This document shows positions 47,510 to 55,635 of a DNA stretch of 64,000 bases, piece after piece. Numbering within the stretch: position 1 is the stretch's first letter; every line of letters starts with the position of its first letter. Below the pieces are notes generated by a model, which saw only the letters and a list, made by a program, of their open reading frames with translations, had not been told where the DNA came from and ran no database searches. The translations under genes were made by a program, and so were the position numbers. Source of the DNA: Actinomycetes bacterium (GTDB lineage: Bacteria; Actinomycetota; Actinomycetes; Propionibacteriales; Nocardioidaceae); the NCBI GenBank assembly GCA_023460975.1, contig JAEWOG010000067.1, forward strand, positions 1-64,000, written 5' to 3'.

Positions 47510-48769
47510 CTACCTGCGTCGGTGGAATCGGTGGTCGCCGTTGGCCAGGCGTTCGGTGGCGTACGCGGGGTCGTGGATGCGTCCGTGGTGGTGGCGGCAC
47601 AGGAGGAGTGCGTTGTCGAGGTCGGTGGGGCCGCCGCGACTCCAGGGGAGGCAGTGGTGGGCCTCGCAGAACGTGCTGGGCGCGTCGCAGCCTTCGGCTC
47701 GGCAGGTGCGATCTCGCAGGAGGAGGGCCTTGCGCTGGGCCCGCGTGAAGAGGCGTTGACCGCGTCCGAGGTCGAGGACCTCGGAGTTGCCGCCGAGCAC
47801 CGCGGGGACGAGGTGGGCATTGCATGCGAGGCGACGCACCTCGTGGGCAGTGAGTTGATCGAGACCGTCGCCCGGCACGCCGTTGTCGAGAGTGGCAACT
47901 CCCAGGTCGGCGCGCAGGGAGTCGAGGCTGATGGTCACCACGACGGTCGTTGCGTCCCCGCCGTGCGCGGGCAGGCGCCCCGGATCGACGTCTTCGAGAA
48001 GGCGGCAGAACGCCTCGGCGGCGCGACGGGGATAGGGGACTCGGCACTCGCGTGAGGACGGGGGATCGGCTGGGATCGGCGCTGTCTCCGCGGCCTGTCG
48101 GGGGTTGGTGTAGGCGTGGAGGTAGGTCGCCAAGCGCGCGGCTGCGGCGTCTGGCAGGCGTGCCCAGAGGCGGGTGGTGCCGTCTCCGAGCGCCCGCATC
48201 TGCAGGCGCTGGCGACGTCTGGCGTGTGCCTCGAGGTCGGCCAGTGCCCGGGCTTCAGCCGCCTCGGCGATGTCGGGAGCCACCGTCTCGAGGATGCGGC
48301 GGCCGAGCTTGGCGAGGGCAGCGGGGTCGAACGAGGCCGAGAAGTCGACCAGGGCCTGCTCGGCGCGCTCGGCGACCTCCGAGGTGACGTCGCCCGGCAG
48401 GGCCTCGAGGCTGCGTACGATCACGCGTGCCTGCTCGAGGGTGGTGCGACCGTCGCGCACTGCGCGAGCCAGCAGGCTTCGCTCGCGGTCCAGCGCCGTG
48501 GCCAGGCGGAGGTCTGCGGCGGCATCGGTGCGGCGTACTCGGGTGTGGTGGGTCAGCCACGTCGCGGCATCGCGCGCTCCCGCGTCCGCGGCGAGATCGC
48601 CGGCGCTGCTCAGGACCCGCAGCCGCAGCTCTGCCACCCGGGACTCCACGGACACGAGCTCACGCAGCGCCGTGGCCTTCTCGTCCGGGGTCATGAACGT
48701 CGGGTTGGCATCCGCGACCGCCGTGAGCAGTTGGGTCACGGCTGTCGTCGTCTCGAGCACCGGGTGCAT
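47510..48769 (-). CDS. DUF222 (13E12 repeat family) HNH endonuclease
   Basis: This 419-aa protein has an N-terminal DUF222 domain (residues about 20-300) and a C-terminal HNH module: 'DRTCRAEGCDAPSTFCEAHH' then 'CLPWSRGGPTDLDNALLLCR' and 'HHHGRIHD', with paired Cys for zinc. It belongs to the REP13E12 family that is multiplied in mycobacteria and related actinobacteria, where several copies are DNA-damage inducible. GGAAGGAGG at 48776-48784 precedes ATG 48769, and a LexA box lies 27 bases upstream. Cleavage target is unknown. Confidence 0.9.
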   Translation of the reverse strand: MHPVLETTTAVTQLLTAVADANPTFMTPDEKATALRELVSVESRVAELRLRVLSSAGDLAADAGARDAATWLTHHTRVRRTDAAADLRLATALDRERSLLARAVRDGRTTLEQARVIVRSLEALPGDVTSEVAERAEQALVDFSASFDPAALAKLGRRILETVAPDIAEAAEARALADLEAHARRRQRLQMRALGDGTTRLWARLPDAAAARLATYLHAYTNPRQAAETAPIPADPPSSRECRVPYPRRAAEAFCRLLEDVDPGRLPAHGGDATTVVVTISLDSLRADLGVATLDNGVPGDGLDQLTAHEVRRLACNAHLVPAVLGGNSEVLDLGRGQRLFTRAQRKALLLRDRTCRAEGCDAPSTFCEAHHCLPWSRGGPTDLDNALLLCRHHHGRIHDPAYATERLANGDHRFHRRR

Positions 48770-48795
48770 GGGCGCCTCCTTCCGCCCTCATTCTT

Positions 48796-48811
48796 TCGAA
48801 CACATGTTCGA
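48796..48811. promoter_or_regulatory. LexA (SOS) box
   Basis: TCGAAC-ACAT-GTTCGA is an exact match to the actinobacterial LexA consensus TCGAAC-N4-GTTCGA, flanked by T and A so the dyad extends to 9-base arms. It lies upstream of the DUF222/HNH gene, whose expression should be induced by DNA damage. Confidence 0.88.
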
Positions 48812-48928
48812 ACAACCATGGAGGAATGGCGAAGATTTGGCGTGATGTCTCTAGACATCGGTGACGGTTCTCCAAGGTCGCCCCGAGGTCGTCGGGGTGG
48901 CCGAGAGCGGGGGAGTGGAGGTGCCAGC

Positions 48929-50107
48929 ATGGAGGGCATGTCGGGCCCGCTGAACTTCAAGCACCCAGCGATGGTGGCCGCTGGGCTGGCGGCGGGGCTC
49001 GCCTTCGGATCCGTGGTCGGGAGTCCGCAGCCTGGCCTCGAACTCTCGGCCAGCGACGGCGAGGTGAAGGCGTGCGTCAAGGGCCGGACCGTCGTGGCCC
49101 CGGCGAAGGGGCAGAAGTGCGCTCCTGGGACCAGGAAGGTGACCCTCGCCGCGACCGGGTCCCCGGGGCCGCAGGGGGAGCCCGGCCCCGCGGGACCCCA
49201 GGGCGCCGCAGGGCCACAGGGGCCCGCCGGTCCAGCCGGCGTCAGGGGAGCCACCGGAGCGACAGGATCTCAGGGGCCCGCGGGGCCCGCGGGGCCCGCG
49301 GGTGTCGCGGGGGCCAGCGGTGAGATCGGACCTCAAGGCCCCGCGGGTCCCGCAGGGCCAGCCGGGCCGCAAGGGGCAACCGGTGTGGCCGCTGTGCAGC
49401 CGGGGGCAGCGTTGATGGCGCGACTGGACTTCAATCAGGACGCGACACTGACGATCCTTGGCGACTCGACGGGCAACGACCACTACGAATGGCCCCAGGA
49501 GGCAGCGAAGCTCTTGGCTGTCGCATTCCCGGAACACCGGGTGGTGCTCCGGGGATGGCGGGACGCGTCCATGGACTATGGCCCGGACGTCGAGATCTCT
49601 GCCGGCAGCGGCGGCGCGGCTCAGCTGACCATCTACAACGGCTCGATGCCCGGAGCCCGCATTTCCTATCATTCCGAGCACCTCGCGGCCATGATCCCTG
49701 TCGCGCCGGAGCTGGTCATCGTGAACGTCGGCCACAACTACCGGCTCGCCCCTCCGGCTGAGTACGTGAACGCGCTCCGAGGCGCGGTGGCGCAGGCCCG
49801 TGCCCTGTTCCCCGGACTGGAGGTGGCGGTGTCTTCGCAGAATCCGCAGTTCCCCGGCACGTGGGGCCAGCCGGAGGCGGACGCACATCTTGCCCGCCTG
49901 CTGACATTGCGGACGAGCGCTCCTTCCGAGGGGTGGGGCTACCTACCCGGCGGCGAAGAGTTCCTTGCCCAACCAGATCATGGGCGAGCGTGGGTGAGCG
50001 CTGATGGGATTCACGCCGTCTACAACCCGGGGGGCCAGGACGGCAACGACGCGTGGGCGAGGCAGGTCGTCTCGACTCTCATGGCCTCGTCGTTGCGCTC
50101 GAGGTGA
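48929..50107 (+). CDS. secreted collagen-like repeat protein with C-terminal SGNH hydrolase domain
   Basis: This protein of about 392 aa has an N-terminal membrane/signal helix (HPAMVAAGLAAGLAFGSVVG), a small two-Cys segment (VKACVKGRTVVAPAKGQKC), about 25 Gly-X-Y triplets (residues about 77-151, such as GPQGEPGPAGPQGAAGPQG), and a catalytic domain with 'TLTILGDSTGND' (nucleophile Ser180), 'VIVNVGHNY' and 'DGIHAVYNPGG' (Asp359, His362). The Gly-X-Y stalk would form a collagen-like triple helix displaying an esterase or lipase. Start is ATG 48929 or 48938. Confidence 0.85.
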   Translation: MEGMSGPLNFKHPAMVAAGLAAGLAFGSVVGSPQPGLELSASDGEVKACVKGRTVVAPAKGQKCAPGTRKVTLAATGSPGPQGEPGPAGPQGAAGPQGPAGPAGVRGATGATGSQGPAGPAGPAGVAGASGEIGPQGPAGPAGPAGPQGATGVAAVQPGAALMARLDFNQDATLTILGDSTGNDHYEWPQEAAKLLAVAFPEHRVVLRGWRDASMDYGPDVEISAGSGGAAQLTIYNGSMPGARISYHSEHLAAMIPVAPELVIVNVGHNYRLAPPAEYVNALRGAVAQARALFPGLEVAVSSQNPQFPGTWGQPEADAHLARLLTLRTSAPSEGWGYLPGGEEFLAQPDHGRAWVSADGIHAVYNPGGQDGNDAWARQVVSTLMASSLRSR

Positions 50108-50145
50108 CGCACTGCTCGCCGCCACGCATCGGACGGTGTGGTGTG

Positions 50146-50219
50146 TGCCCCCGGCAGGATTCGAACCTGCGACCGGCGGATTAGAAGGCCGCTGCTCTAT
50201 CCAGCTGAGCTACGGAGGC
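50146..50219 (-). tRNA. tRNA-Arg (UCU)
   Basis: The minus strand gives acceptor GCCTCCG/CGGGGGC, D-arm GCTC/GAGC, anticodon loop CTTCTAA (anticodon TCT) on stem GCGGC/TCCGC whose last pair is a C-T mismatch, and T-arm with GGTTCGAATCC. The discriminator is A; CCA is not encoded. Confidence 0.92.
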
Positions 50220-50341
50220 GGGGGTAGGAAGTTCAGTCGGGCCGAGCGTGCGACAACGCCGCATCGGCTTGGCCTGGCTGAACCACGAACCCGCGCGGGA
50301 GTCTAGCGGCACGCCACTGAGTCGATGTGCTGACTCCGACA

Positions 50342-50520
50342 CCCCGGGTGGGGGCGGTGTGGTTTCGACGGGCTCAACCAGCGGGCCCCCGGGTGGGGGC
50401 GGTGTGGTTTCGACGGGGCTCAACCGGCGGGCCCCCGGGTGGCGGCGGTGTGGTTTCGACGGGGCTCAACCGGCGGGCCCCGGGTGGGGGCGGTGTGGTT
50501 TCGACGGGCTCAACCAGCGG
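50342..50520. repeat. 45-bp tandem repeat carrying the REP-like core
   Basis: Four tandem units start at 50342, 50387, 50433 and 50478 with CCCCGGGTGG(G/C)GGCGGTGTGG followed by TTTCGACGGG(G)CTCAACC(A/G)GCGGG. The core is the REP-like word seen at 9.8, 33.5 and 45 kb. The whole gap 50108-50567 contains only tRNA-Arg and this array. Confidence 0.88.
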
Positions 50521-50567
50521 TTGCGTGTCGTGGACGGCTCTGTCGAAGACTCCGCATCATCCCTACG

Positions 50568-51335
50568 ATGCCCTGCATGCCTCTGCCCGTCGCGCGTGCG
50601 TACGTCAGCGCGGACAAGCGGGGTGACGTGGCCTTCCACTGCATCCTCGCGGGGCTGGGAGCCGCTGGGGTGATCTGGGGCCTGTCGACCGTCCCCGAGG
50701 AGCAGATCTGGGTCCGGGCCATGATCTTCAACGGCTTCTGGGGTGTGGGGATCTCGGTGGCGCTGATCGCGGAGATGGTGGTCAAGCCGCAGTTGCCGGT
50801 GATGCGCAGGGCGACGTTCGAGGGCGAGCCCGCGTACGTGGTCCGCACGTGGCACCACGGCTGGTGGCACACGTGCGCCTTCGACCTCGGGCTGATCGTG
50901 ACCGGCGTCGTCATGGTCGTCGCGGGCCTGCTCGTGGGAGGTGCCGAGGGGCGCGCGGCGCTGGTCGTGGCGCCGCTCGGTCTGTGGTTCCACGTCCGGT
51001 TCGTGCTGGTCGTGCTGAAGCGGCGGCGCCAGCGCGCGCTGTGGCTCACCCCCGACGAGGTCGTCCTCGACGGCCCGTCGGGACGCTCGTGGACCTCGCG
51101 CGCGTCGGTGACCGATGTACGGGCGGAGGAGGCCAGCGTGGTGCTGACCCTGAGCACGCCGGCCGTACGAGACCTGTGCCCCCGGCCGTGGCGCGAACGC
51201 GACGCCGAAGGTCCGGACCGGATGGTCTTCGACTGCACCCACAGCGCCCACAGCGCCGACGACCTCGCTGCGTGGCTGACCGAGCGCCTCGCCGACGACT
51301 CCGTCGGCGAGGCGCGCGGCGCGCTGTTGGCCTGA
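50568..51335 (+). CDS. membrane protein of unknown function
   Basis: This protein of about 255 aa has four hydrophobic segments (residues about 20-40, 50-70, 103-125 and 130-150), then a soluble C-terminal domain with 'LWLTPDEVVLDGPSGRSWTS' and 'VTDVRAEEASVVLTL', reminiscent of a bacterial PH-like domain though too diverged to assert. Start is ATG 50568 or 50577. I do not recognise a family. Confidence 0.65.
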   Translation: MPCMPLPVARAYVSADKRGDVAFHCILAGLGAAGVIWGLSTVPEEQIWVRAMIFNGFWGVGISVALIAEMVVKPQLPVMRRATFEGEPAYVVRTWHHGWWHTCAFDLGLIVTGVVMVVAGLLVGGAEGRAALVVAPLGLWFHVRFVLVVLKRRRQRALWLTPDEVVLDGPSGRSWTSRASVTDVRAEEASVVLTLSTPAVRDLCPRPWRERDAEGPDRMVFDCTHSAHSADDLAAWLTERLADDSVGEARGALLA

Positions 51336-51339
51336 CGGC

Positions 51340-52629
51340 TCAGGCGGTCTTGCCGCGCAGGCGCTCGAGGCCTGCCATGCCGTGGTAGAGCACCAGCACT
51401 GCGGCGGTACCCAGAGCGATGCCGCCCAGGGCGATGTCGCCGAACACCAGTGCGTCGTTCCCGATGCCCATCGCGACGATCAGGGCCACGGCGACGGCGT
51501 ACAGGTTCTTCTGCTGGCCGAAGTCGACCTTGTTGTCGATCCACATGCGCACGCCGATGAGCCCGATGATGCCGTACAGCGCGAGCGTGACGCCCCCGAT
51601 GACCCCCGTGGGGATCGTGAAGAGCAGGGCGCCGAACTTGGGCGACATCGAGAGCAGGATGGCGATGATGCCCGCCACCCAGTAGGCAGCGGTCGAGAAC
51701 ACGCGCGTCGCCGTCATGACGCCGATGTTCTCCCCGTACGTGGTGGTCGCCGACCCACCGCCCATGCCAGCGAGGACGGTGGCCGCGCCATCAGCGAAGA
51801 GCGTGCGCCCGGTCAGGTCGTTGATCGAGTCGTCCTCGACGAGGTGGGCGACGGAGCGGACGTGCCCGACGTTCTCCGCGACCAGCACGAAGACCACGGG
51901 CAGGAACATCGGCAGCACCGACCACGCCACCTCAGGCGTGTGGAACTCCGGCAGTCCGAACCAGGCGGCATCCTCCACGGCGGTGAAGTCGATCAGGCCC
52001 ATGGCGAGCGCCACCAGGTAGCCCACGATGAACCCCATCAGGACCGCGATCCGCCCGATCATGCCGCGGAAGACGGCGGCGATGGCGCACACCGCGACCA
52101 CGGTCACGGTGGCCACGAGAACGCTGTCGTAGTTGATGGCGCTGCGGTCCAGGCCGATCACGTTGTTCCACGACGCCTGGGCGAGGTTGAAGCCGATGAG
52201 CGCCACGATCGCACCCATGACCACGGGGGGCATGAGGGCGTGGATCCATCCGGTCCCCACCGCGTTGACGATGAGGCCGACGATCGCCAGCAGGGCGCCG
52301 GTGACGACGATGCCGAAGAGCGCCGCGCCGATCCCAGGGCCGGACATGGCCGCGATGACCGGCCCGAGGAACGCGAAGGAGGAGCCGAGGTAGCTCGGCA
52401 CCCGGTTGCGGGTGATGAGCAGGAAGAGCAGCGTTCCGACACCGGAGAACAGGAGCGTGGTGCTCGGGGGGAATCCGGTGAGGATCGGCACCAGGAAGGT
52501 GGCGCCGAACATGGCGATGACGTGCTGCGCGCCCAGCCCGACCGTACGCGGCCACGAGAGCCGCTCCTGGGGTCGAACGATGGCGTCGGGGGCGACGGTG
52601 TTGCCGTCGCCGTGCTGGGTCCAGGGCAA
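51340..52629 (-). CDS. NCS2 family uracil/xanthine permease
   Basis: This 429-aa transporter has about 14 helices and the UraA-type substrate motifs 'VAENVGHVRSVAHLVEDDS' (conserved Glu) and 'GMGGGSATTTYGENIGVMT'. The likely substrate is uracil with protons. I chose TTG 52629 because AGGAGG lies exactly five bases upstream in frame and the product begins 'PWTQHGDG', as in relatives; GTG 52677 further upstream has no such site. Confidence 0.92.
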   Translation of the reverse strand: MPWTQHGDGNTVAPDAIVRPQERLSWPRTVGLGAQHVIAMFGATFLVPILTGFPPSTTLLFSGVGTLLFLLITRNRVPSYLGSSFAFLGPVIAAMSGPGIGAALFGIVVTGALLAIVGLIVNAVGTGWIHALMPPVVMGAIVALIGFNLAQASWNNVIGLDRSAINYDSVLVATVTVVAVCAIAAVFRGMIGRIAVLMGFIVGYLVALAMGLIDFTAVEDAAWFGLPEFHTPEVAWSVLPMFLPVVFVLVAENVGHVRSVAHLVEDDSINDLTGRTLFADGAATVLAGMGGGSATTTYGENIGVMTATRVFSTAAYWVAGIIAILLSMSPKFGALLFTIPTGVIGGVTLALYGIIGLIGVRMWIDNKVDFGQQKNLYAVAVALIVAMGIGNDALVFGDIALGGIALGTAAVLVLYHGMAGLERLRGKTA

Positions 52630-52730
52630 GGGGTCCTCCTGCGGGGGGTGGGGTTCCAGCGGCGCGCCGCCGGCCACGTGACCCTAGACGAGCGCGCCCG
52701 TCGCCGCAGGAGGGACCCTGCTGACTCGCG

Positions 52731-53393
52731 TCAGGCGCTCTGGGGCGCCAGCGCCGCGAGGGCGCGGACGTACATGCGCTGCTTGATCGCGCCGAGCGTC
52801 GGGCGGTCCTTGCCCGCCAGGTGTGCGACCTTCGCGCGGGCCGCGGTGATGAGGCCGGCTTCGTCAGCGGTGGCGTCCACGATGCCCGCGGCCAGCGCGT
52901 CCTCGCCGCCGAAGCGACGCCCGGTCGTCATGGCGTCGACGGCCGCCTGCGGCGTCAGCTTGCCCGTGATCAGCTCGGACATGCCGTCGGTGAAGGGGAT
53001 GTGGATGTCGACCTCGGGGAGGCAGAAGTAGCCCCGGTCGGATCGCATCACCCTGAAGTCGTGAGCCAGCGCGAGCATGCCGCCGCCCGCGAACGCGTGG
53101 CCGTTGATGGCGGCCACCGTGGGGACAGGCAGGGCCAGCACCTGGGCGAACAGGCCGTGGATGCGGTCGACGTACTCACCGAGGCGGTCGGGGTTGGCGC
53201 CCAGCCAGTCGAGGTCGAGGCCGTTGGAGAAGAATTTGCCGGTGCCCGTCGTGACGAGGACCGCGGGCTCGCTGCTCTCAGCGATCTCCGTCAGGTGCTC
53301 CTGCATCCGGTCGAGGAACTCCTGGGTGAAGCGGTTCTCGCCGTCGTCGAGCGTGATCGTCCAGATCGCGCCGTCCTTGGTCAGCTGGGGCAT
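52731..53393 (-). CDS. enoyl-CoA hydratase/isomerase family protein
   Basis: This 220-aa crotonase-fold protein contains 'TGTGKFFSNGLDLDWLGANP' (oxyanion-hole strand), 'PTVAAINGHAFAGGGMLALA' and 'DFRVMRSDRGYFCLPEVDIH', typical of the family. The Glu pair of true hydratases is not clear (GLDLDW and LPEVDIH), so an isomerase role like that of peroxisomal Delta3,Delta2-enoyl-CoA isomerase is possible. It is shorter than usual. A palindromic site lies upstream. Confidence 0.88.
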   Translation of the reverse strand: MPQLTKDGAIWTITLDDGENRFTQEFLDRMQEHLTEIAESSEPAVLVTTGTGKFFSNGLDLDWLGANPDRLGEYVDRIHGLFAQVLALPVPTVAAINGHAFAGGGMLALAHDFRVMRSDRGYFCLPEVDIHIPFTDGMSELITGKLTPQAAVDAMTTGRRFGGEDALAAGIVDATADEAGLITAARAKVAHLAGKDRPTLGAIKQRMYVRALAALAPQSA

Positions 53394-53417
53394 GCCGGTT
53401 CCTCTCTCGACAGATCT

Positions 53418-53437
53418 TGGTTACTCGCCAGTAACCA
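53418..53437. promoter_or_regulatory. TetR-type operator upstream of the enoyl-CoA hydratase
   Basis: TGGTTACT-CGCC-AGTAACCA is a perfect dyad with 8-base arms, 25 bases before the hydratase start. Such sites are typical of TetR-family fatty-acid regulators; the protein is not encoded adjacent. Confidence 0.6.
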
Positions 53438-53555
53438 TACTGGTTCCCGCACGCCTGCGTCCCGGTGAACCCGACGACAGGCACAATCGTGCGGACCGAC
53501 GGGCGCTCCACCGAGCGTGCAGGAGACATGGGCCGAGCATGAGGAGACACCGATC

Positions 53556-54479
53556 GTGAGCATGTGGCCGCCACCAGAGCAGCCGCCCAGGGTCACGTGG
53601 ACCCAGCAAGCCCCCGTGCCTGTTGGGCAGCCCGGCGTCACGTCGACCTCCACGACCGCGGTGAACGTCGTCCGTGCGGTCTTCTCTGCGGCCTTCGGCA
53701 TCGTCGCGATCGGGTGCGCCGCCCTCGCCCTGCTCGTGCTCGCGCTGCTGGTGGCCCTCACCGGGAAGGACATGATGCAGATCCTTCCCGTCGCCCTCTC
53801 GGTGCCCCAGGCCCGCGAGGCCGCCGCGCGGGAGATGGTCAACGACCTGGAGGAGCAGCAGGGGCCGCTCACGGCCAGCGTGCGCGCCGAAACCATCGAG
53901 GCCCTCGCTGACGGCCTGGCCGACGAATCCGTGATGAGAGGGATCGCGGACGCCGTGGCTTCTGAGGCCGAGGCTCGACACTTCGTACGGAGCACCCTGG
54001 CGCCAGCCCTCCACCGGCAGGCTGAAGGAGCCTCTCCCGAGGCCCAGCAGGCCATCGCCTCGATCGCGCAGGAGGCGGGCTCGCTGACCTCCGAGGAGCC
54101 CGTGTGGGACGAGGAAGAAGGCTCGATGCAACTCGGAGCAGGGTGGTGGATCGTCGCGATCCCCGTCGTCGTGTCGCTGGGCGTGGCCGTGGTGCTCGGC
54201 GGCTGCTCCGTGCTGATCGCACGGCGACGAGCTGCCACGGCACTTGCCCTCACCGCCGCGTCCTTCCTGACCGCGGCCGCGCTGCTCGCGAGTCCACCGG
54301 TGTTCGAGGACTGGGTGCCGCAGTGGCTGCAGGCGATCGCTGGACTGGGATCGGGCGTCACCCTGGTGGGGGGAGTGGTGCCCATGGCCATCTTGGCCAC
54401 CCTCGGAGTGGGCGTGCTCGTACGGCTCGGATGGCGCTGGGGCCGGATGCTCCTGACCAGCGAGCTGGCCACCGACTGA
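53556..54479 (+). CDS. membrane protein of unknown function
   Basis: This 307-aa protein starts at GTG 53556 (GAGGAG at 53541-53546). A Pro/Thr-rich N-terminus precedes a first helix (ALALLVLALLVAL near residue 65), an Ala/Glu-rich soluble segment of about 110 residues with helical periodicity (MVNDLEEQQGPLTASVRAET), then three to four helices to the C-terminus. The architecture, one helix, extracytoplasmic helical loop, then a helix bundle, is suggestive but I do not recognise a family. Confidence 0.6.
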   Translation: MSMWPPPEQPPRVTWTQQAPVPVGQPGVTSTSTTAVNVVRAVFSAAFGIVAIGCAALALLVLALLVALTGKDMMQILPVALSVPQAREAAAREMVNDLEEQQGPLTASVRAETIEALADGLADESVMRGIADAVASEAEARHFVRSTLAPALHRQAEGASPEAQQAIASIAQEAGSLTSEEPVWDEEEGSMQLGAGWWIVAIPVVVSLGVAVVLGGCSVLIARRRAATALALTAASFLTAAALLASPPVFEDWVPQWLQAIAGLGSGVTLVGGVVPMAILATLGVGVLVRLGWRWGRMLLTSELATD

Positions 54480-54486
54480 AGGTGGT

Positions 54487-55614
54487 TCACCCCCGGCGCA
54501 GGAGCGTCAGCACCTCGTAGTGCCGCGTGTGCGGGAACATGTCGAGCACCTGGGCCCGCACCGGCCGCAGGGACGGCATCGCCGCCAGGTCGCGGGCCAA
54601 CGACTCCGCGTTGCACGAGGAGTAGAGGACCGAAGGCACCGCAGAGCGCTCCAGCCAGCCCGCCAACTCGGCTCCGATGCCACGCCTGGGCGGGTTGGCG
54701 ACCACCACGTCCGGCACGGCGGCGTCTTCGGGCAGGCCCCGCACGTAGGCCGTCGCGTCCGCGGCGACCCAGGTGGTGTCGCTCAGGCCGGCCTCGGCCG
54801 CCGACGTCCGTGCCGACGCGATGGCCTCGGCGCTGACCTCGACGCCGAGCACCGCACGCCCCGGCGCCGCGAGGTGCAGACCGAAGCCACCCACGCCGCA
54901 GTACAGGTCCCACACCGACGACGGGTCGAGCTCGTCGACCCACTCCCGGGCGTGCGCATACAGCGCCTCGGCGACGACGGTGTTGGTCTGGAAGAACGAG
55001 CGCGGCCCCAGGTGCAGCCGTACGCCGGTGCTCAGCGCCATGGGCAGCCTCGCCGCGTCGGTGAGGACGATCTCGCGCTCACCTTCCAGCACGGCCTTGT
55101 GCTCAGGCTGGATGTTCAACGTCACCACGCGCAGCCCGGGCACGGCCGCCAGCAGGGCTGGAAGGTGCTTGACGATCCGCGCCTGGGCCGACGTCGAGCG
55201 CAGGACGAACCGCGCCATGAACTCGCCGTCGGCGGACACCGTCACGAGGACGTGCTTGAGCTCGCCGCGACGCGCAGCCACGTCGTACGGCTCCAGCGCC
55301 GCCGTCGTGATGAAGCGCGCGATCTCCTCCAGCGCGGGCTCCAGCCTCGGGTCCTGCACGCCGCAGTCGCGCAGGTCGACGCCGTCGAAGGACGCGTCGA
55401 GGATCCCCAACGTGGGTTCGTCGACGGTCCCGCCCACGGCCATCTTGGCCTTGGTACGGAACCCCACCTCCGGCCCACTGACGGGCGGAAGCCACTGCGG
55501 GCATGCGATCAACGAGCGGGCGTGCGCGTCCTTGTCCGCGACCTGGCGCGGCAGCGGGATCTCGAGCAGCGTGCACGAGCCACACCGCCCCGCGGCGTGG
55601 TGATGACAGTCCAT
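54487..55614 (-). CDS. rlmC: 23S rRNA (uracil) methyltransferase of the RlmC/RumB family
   Basis: This 375-aa SAM-dependent enzyme has the 4Fe-4S cysteines (MDCHHHAAGRCGSC and LIACPQWL), the SAM fold 'VWDLYCGVGGFGLHLAAPG', 'VVVANPPRRGIG' and the catalytic Cys in 'VLYSSCNAESLARDL'. The family methylates C5 of a uracil in 23S rRNA; subgroup assignment (RlmC rather than RlmD) rests on length and lack of a TRAM domain. It converges closely on the upstream membrane protein gene. Confidence 0.9.
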   Translation of the reverse strand: MDCHHHAAGRCGSCTLLEIPLPRQVADKDAHARSLIACPQWLPPVSGPEVGFRTKAKMAVGGTVDEPTLGILDASFDGVDLRDCGVQDPRLEPALEEIARFITTAALEPYDVAARRGELKHVLVTVSADGEFMARFVLRSTSAQARIVKHLPALLAAVPGLRVVTLNIQPEHKAVLEGEREIVLTDAARLPMALSTGVRLHLGPRSFFQTNTVVAEALYAHAREWVDELDPSSVWDLYCGVGGFGLHLAAPGRAVLGVEVSAEAIASARTSAAEAGLSDTTWVAADATAYVRGLPEDAAVPDVVVANPPRRGIGAELAGWLERSAVPSVLYSSCNAESLARDLAAMPSLRPVRAQVLDMFPHTRHYEVLTLLRRG

Positions 55615-55635
55615 CCGGGTGAGTCGATCGGCCCG

